Shown piece after piece: positions 34,094-36,645 of a DNA stretch of 36,645 bases. The notes beneath the pieces were generated by a model. The model had not been told where the DNA came from. It saw only the letters and a list, made by a program, of their open reading frames with translations, and did no database searches. The stretch lies in NCBI GenBank assembly GCA_017987115.1, contig JAGNUG010000026.1, forward strand, positions 1-36,645, read 5' to 3'. Position 1 is the first letter of the stretch. Each line of letters starts with the position of its first letter. Position numbers and translations under genes: made by a program. Origin of the DNA: Flavobacteriales bacterium. GTDB taxonomy: Bacteria; Bacteroidota; Bacteroidia; Flavobacteriales_F; PHOS-HE28.

Positions 34094-34725
34094 TATAGGT
34101 CCTTGACGCTCTTGCCATAAGCCGGATAGGTCTTTTTGCTGTTCACCCAGTGTTCCACCTGGCCATCCTTGTTCAAGTAGAACGACACCAACCAGAAGTG
34201 ATTTGGCATGTGGCTTCCTCCTTGACTCCAGAGGTTGAAGAGATACCAATGCTCCCTATCCATGATGGCCGTCAAGGGCACCGGAGAATATGATGTAGTC
34301 TGCACGAAATCGAAGAGCATTTTGCTTTCGCCCAGAAGATCGAGCTGAGTATAGCGCTTAGTGGGGTGGATCAATTCCAGTGAATCCCTCCACGAAATCA
34401 TGTCGTCATCCGTCACCTTGTGTCCAAGGGAGTCTCGGTGTGTCGCTAAAGCAATAACGCCGTCGGAGCACAGCATCCGATTGACCTGGTTCTCATTCAC
34501 GAACTTCTGTGCGTTCCATGCAAAGAACCGCAGCGTATCCGTAATCGTGTCCGGCAATACGCCTGCCCATTTGTAGAGGCTTACGTCCTCTAGGCGATCA
34601 TGCTTCGCGTGCACCATCATCGCCTTCCGGTCGACCTTGTATTTCGGCCAGGTCGGCGCAGGCTTGGAAGAAAAGAGCAGTGCCGAGACACATCCACTAT
34701 ACAGTATGATGGCACTAATGGTCAT
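34093..34725 (-). CDS. Exported orphan protein inserted behind fdhA
   Basis: A 210-residue protein I do not recognise. The N-terminus (MTISAIILYSGCVSALLF) is hydrophobic with a Cys at 12, an imperfect lipobox, so export or a lipoprotein is possible but unproven. The rest is soluble with many Trp and Tyr residues (WYLFNLWSQGGSH, FWLVSFYLNKDGQVEHW near the end). An in-frame TAA lies just upstream, so ATG 34725 is the earliest start. It lies 20 bases after the fdhA stop, in the same direction, and is bracketed by the two copies of the fdhA 3' end. Confidence 0.65.
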   Translation of the reverse strand: MTISAIILYSGCVSALLFSSKPAPTWPKYKVDRKAMMVHAKHDRLEDVSLYKWAGVLPDTITDTLRFFAWNAQKFVNENQVNRMLCSDGVIALATHRDSLGHKVTDDDMISWRDSLELIHPTKRYTQLDLLGESKMLFDFVQTTSYSPVPLTAIMDREHWYLFNLWSQGGSHMPNHFWLVSFYLNKDGQVEHWVNSKKTYPAYGKSVKDL

Positions 34726-34745
34726 TGTCGCTTACTACGCATGCG

Positions 34746-36645
34746 TCACACCTTCTCCACCACCTCCCCAGCCTTCCTCAAGTGTGCCTTCTTCGCCTTC
34801 CGGATCCGACAACTCACCACCTTGTACTCTGGGCACATCGCCTCGCTGTCGTGTACGTCGCTGGTGATCAGGTTCAGCATGATCTCCGTGAAGTGGAAGG
34901 TGCTGCTGAGGATGCCGGGCTTCACTTCGTCGGTGATGCGCGCCTTGATGTCCACTTTGCCGCGCGGGCTTTCCACGCAGACCATGTCGCCGTCCTTGAG
35001 GTTCTCCTTGGCGGCATCGGCCGGATTGATCATTAGCACGTCCTCGACAAGGATGTCGTTGTTGCGCGTGCGGCGTGTCATGGTACCGCAGTTGTAGTGC
35101 TCCAGTTCGCGGTTGGTGGTGATGATGTACGGGTAGTCCTTGCCGTGCTCGGTCACCTCTTTGCTTTCGATCCACGTAGGCATGTAGAATTTGCCTTTGC
35201 CACGACGGAAGGTCTCGGTGTGCAAGATCTGCGTGTCGGTGCCATCTTCGGCCACTGGCCATTGCTTGCCGTTCTCGCCGAGGTTTTCCCAACGGATGCC
35301 TTTAAAGAATGGGATGATGCGGCTGATCTCCTCCAGCACCCAGCTTGGGTGGTAGTCGGGTTGCTTGTAGCCCATACGGTTCATGAGGTCCACGATGATC
35401 TGGCCATCGGGCTTGGTGCCTTCGAGCGGTGCCACGGTGGCGTTCACGCGTTGAACGCGTCGCTCGCCGTTGGTGAAGGTGCCGCTTTTTTCCAGGAAGC
35501 TGGCGCCGGGCAGGATCACGTCGGCATGCTTGGCGGTCTCGGTCATGAAGAGCTCTTGCACCACCAGCAGCTCCAGCGCATCCATGGCCTTCATCACTTT
35601 GGTTGTGTTCGGGTCCGTTTGCACCACATCTTCACCGATCAGCCAAAGCGCTTTCAATTTTCCATCGATGGCAGCATTGAACATTTCGGGGATCTTGTAA
35701 CCGATGTGGCTCGGAACAGGCACACCGTAGTGTTCCTCATACAGCTTCTTCGAGGCCTCCTTGGTCACGTCCATGTAGCCTGCGCCTTGGTGCGGTTGCG
35801 CACCCATGTCGGCCGCACCTTGCACGTTGTTCTGTCCACGCAACGGGTTCACGCCCACACCACGCCGACCGATGTTGCCGGTCATCATGGCGAGGTCGGC
35901 GATCTGCATTACGGTAAATGTTCCTTGCGAATGTTCGGTAACACCCAGGCCGTGGAAACTCATGGCAGCGGGTGAGGTTGCGTAGGCGATCGCAGCGGCA
36001 CGCACTTGCTCGCGTGGCACACCGGTAATGCCTTCGAGTTTCGCCATGTCGAGTGCAAGCAGTTGATCGCGGAATTCTTCGTAGCCCTCGGTGCGGTTGT
36101 CGATGAATTTCTGATCCACCAAACCTTCTGCGATGATGTAGTGCATCATCATGTTGAGCAAGGCCACGTTGGTGCCGGGCTTCAACTGCAAGTGATGTTG
36201 CGCATACTTGGCGAGATGGATGCGACGCGGATCGATAACGATCAACGTCTTGCCCTTCATCGCTTGTTGCTTGATCTTAGCACCGGTTACAGGATGCGCA
36301 TCGGTGGGGTTGGCACCGATCACCATCATGCATTCGGTATCGTTGATATCGTCGATGCTATTGGTGGCAGCACCGGTTCCGTAGGTGCGCTGCATGCCGA
36401 GCGCAGTGGGGCTGTGACAAACACGCGCACAGCAATCGATGTTGTTGGTGCCGATCACCGCCCGCATGAATTTCTGCATAAGGTAGTTCTCCTCGTTCGG
36501 GCAGCGCGCACTGCTGATGCCCGCGATGCTGTCCGGACCGAAGTCCTTCTTCAACTGAGTGAATTTGTTCACGATGAAGTCGTAGGCTTCGTCCCAAGTG
36601 GCTTCAACGAACACACCATCTTTCTTGATCAGCGGTGTGCGAATG
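34746..36645 (-). CDS. fdhA: Formate dehydrogenase alpha subunit, cysteine type, N-terminus outside window
   Basis: The C-terminal 632 residues or more of a Mo/W-bisMGD formate dehydrogenase, which oxidises formate to CO2 (reversible in some systems). The frame is open to the right edge, so the N-terminal iron-sulfur part is missing. CCARVCHSP holds the Mo ligand as Cys where E. coli FdhF has selenocysteine, followed by the conserved His. GVNPLRGQNNVQGAADMGA holds the active-site Arg (E. coli Arg333). VIGANPTDAHPV and TEGYEEFRDQL match the molybdopterin domain. The C-terminal MGD-binding domain includes LEHYNCGTMTRRT. FdhD and mobA in this window would supply its cofactor. Confidence 0.95.
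   Translation of the reverse strand, partial: IRTPLIKKDGVFVEATWDEAYDFIVNKFTQLKKDFGPDSIAGISSARCPNEENYLMQKFMRAVIGTNNIDCCARVCHSPTALGMQRTYGTGAATNSIDDINDTECMMVIGANPTDAHPVTGAKIKQQAMKGKTLIVIDPRRIHLAKYAQHHLQLKPGTNVALLNMMMHYIIAEGLVDQKFIDNRTEGYEEFRDQLLALDMAKLEGITGVPREQVRAAAIAYATSPAAMSFHGLGVTEHSQGTFTVMQIADLAMMTGNIGRRGVGVNPLRGQNNVQGAADMGAQPHQGAGYMDVTKEASKKLYEEHYGVPVPSHIGYKIPEMFNAAIDGKLKALWLIGEDVVQTDPNTTKVMKAMDALELLVVQELFMTETAKHADVILPGASFLEKSGTFTNGERRVQRVNATVAPLEGTKPDGQIIVDLMNRMGYKQPDYHPSWVLEEISRIIPFFKGIRWENLGENGKQWPVAEDGTDTQILHTETFRRGKGKFYMPTWIESKEVTEHGKDYPYIITTNRELEHYNCGTMTRRTRNNDILVEDVLMINPADAAKENLKDGDMVCVESPRGKVDIKARITDEVKPGILSSTFHFTEIMLNLITSDVHDSEAMCPEYKVVSCRIRKAKKAHLRKAGEVVEKV
34766..34886. repeat. 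Genuine copy of the 121-bp fdhA-end direct repeat
   Basis: This block is the coding end of the intact fdhA and pairs with the diverged copy at 33973-34093. The two lie in the same orientation, 793 bases apart, with the orphan gene between. Confidence 0.85.

Noticed and set aside
33885..34249. Minus-strand frames of 77 and 117 codons spanning the fdhA fragment
   Set aside because: The 117-codon frame starts within the orphan gene in another frame and merely runs through the displaced fdhA end; treated as a remnant, not a gene.
35097..35975. 292-codon open frame on the plus strand inside fdhA
   Set aside because: It is fully antisense to the well-supported fdhA coding sequence and has a Val/His-rich composition typical of the opposite strand of a GC-biased gene.
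34746..36645. Selenocysteine in formate dehydrogenase
   Set aside because: The active-site codon region reads as Cys (CCARVCHSP) with no in-frame TGA.

Overview
The window is one contiguous piece of a Bacteroidota chromosome, most likely from the Flavobacteriales or a close relative. Several secreted proteins end in type IX secretion (T9SS) sorting domains: type A tails containing FPNP, YPNP or WPNP, and one gliding-associated type B tail containing VPNAFTPDNDG. Bacteroidota-style enzyme fusions are present (MurF-Alr, DAHP synthase-chorismate mutase, MoaC-MoaB). Candidate promoters fit the TTG-N18-20-TAnnTTTG pattern rather than the sigma70 pattern. I saw no rRNA, tRNA or CRISPR array, and no integrase or transposase.

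Positions 1-16.8 kb carry secreted proteins and housekeeping genes. A subtilisin-like T9SS protease is cut by the left edge and lies divergent from a large PKD/Ig-repeat adhesin-like protein. A minus-strand pair (tdk, murF-alr) faces the adhesin. A compact plus-strand run follows (conserved unknown gene, M28 peptidase, rsmI, MDR oxidoreductase), then DAHP synthase/chorismate mutase and a VCBS/ASPIC-UnbV T9SS protein ended by a perfect hairpin terminator.

Positions 16.9-22.7 kb are a molybdenum cofactor (Moco) operon: moeB-like E1, TSUP permease, moeA, mobA, moaD, moaE, moaCB. Most junctions are ATGA overlaps. moaA converges from the other strand. fdhD lies further on (26.9 kb), behind tag and an FkbM methyltransferase. 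A formate dehydrogenase alpha subunit, the likely main client of this pathway, runs off the right edge. cPMP synthesis, MPT synthase and its activating E1, molybdenum insertion, MGD formation and FDH sulfuration are therefore all encoded here. No recognisable ABC molybdate transporter is.

Positions 22.9-31.8 kb alternate T9SS propeller proteins (DUF5122/delta-60 repeats, YCF48-like repeats) with small enzymes (tag, DUF2461, RibD-type reductase) and a fasciclin protein. A tiny glycine-rich membrane protein gene here is split by a one-base frameshift.

Positions 31.9-34.7 kb look like an accessory patch. It has an uncharacterised two-gene unit (a 256-aa protein overlapping a PIN-domain gene that carries a frameshift) behind a palindrome and promoter, REP-like hairpins, an Imm26-like orphan immunity gene, an orphan exported protein, and a diverged 121-bp copy of the fdhA 3' end. 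That copy and the genuine fdhA end bracket the orphan gene, which looks like an insertion scar. The best candidates for something undescribed are the PIN-linked unit, the fdhA-end duplication, and the repeated placement of -7 boxes 4-5 nt before start codons, which suggests leaderless transcription.
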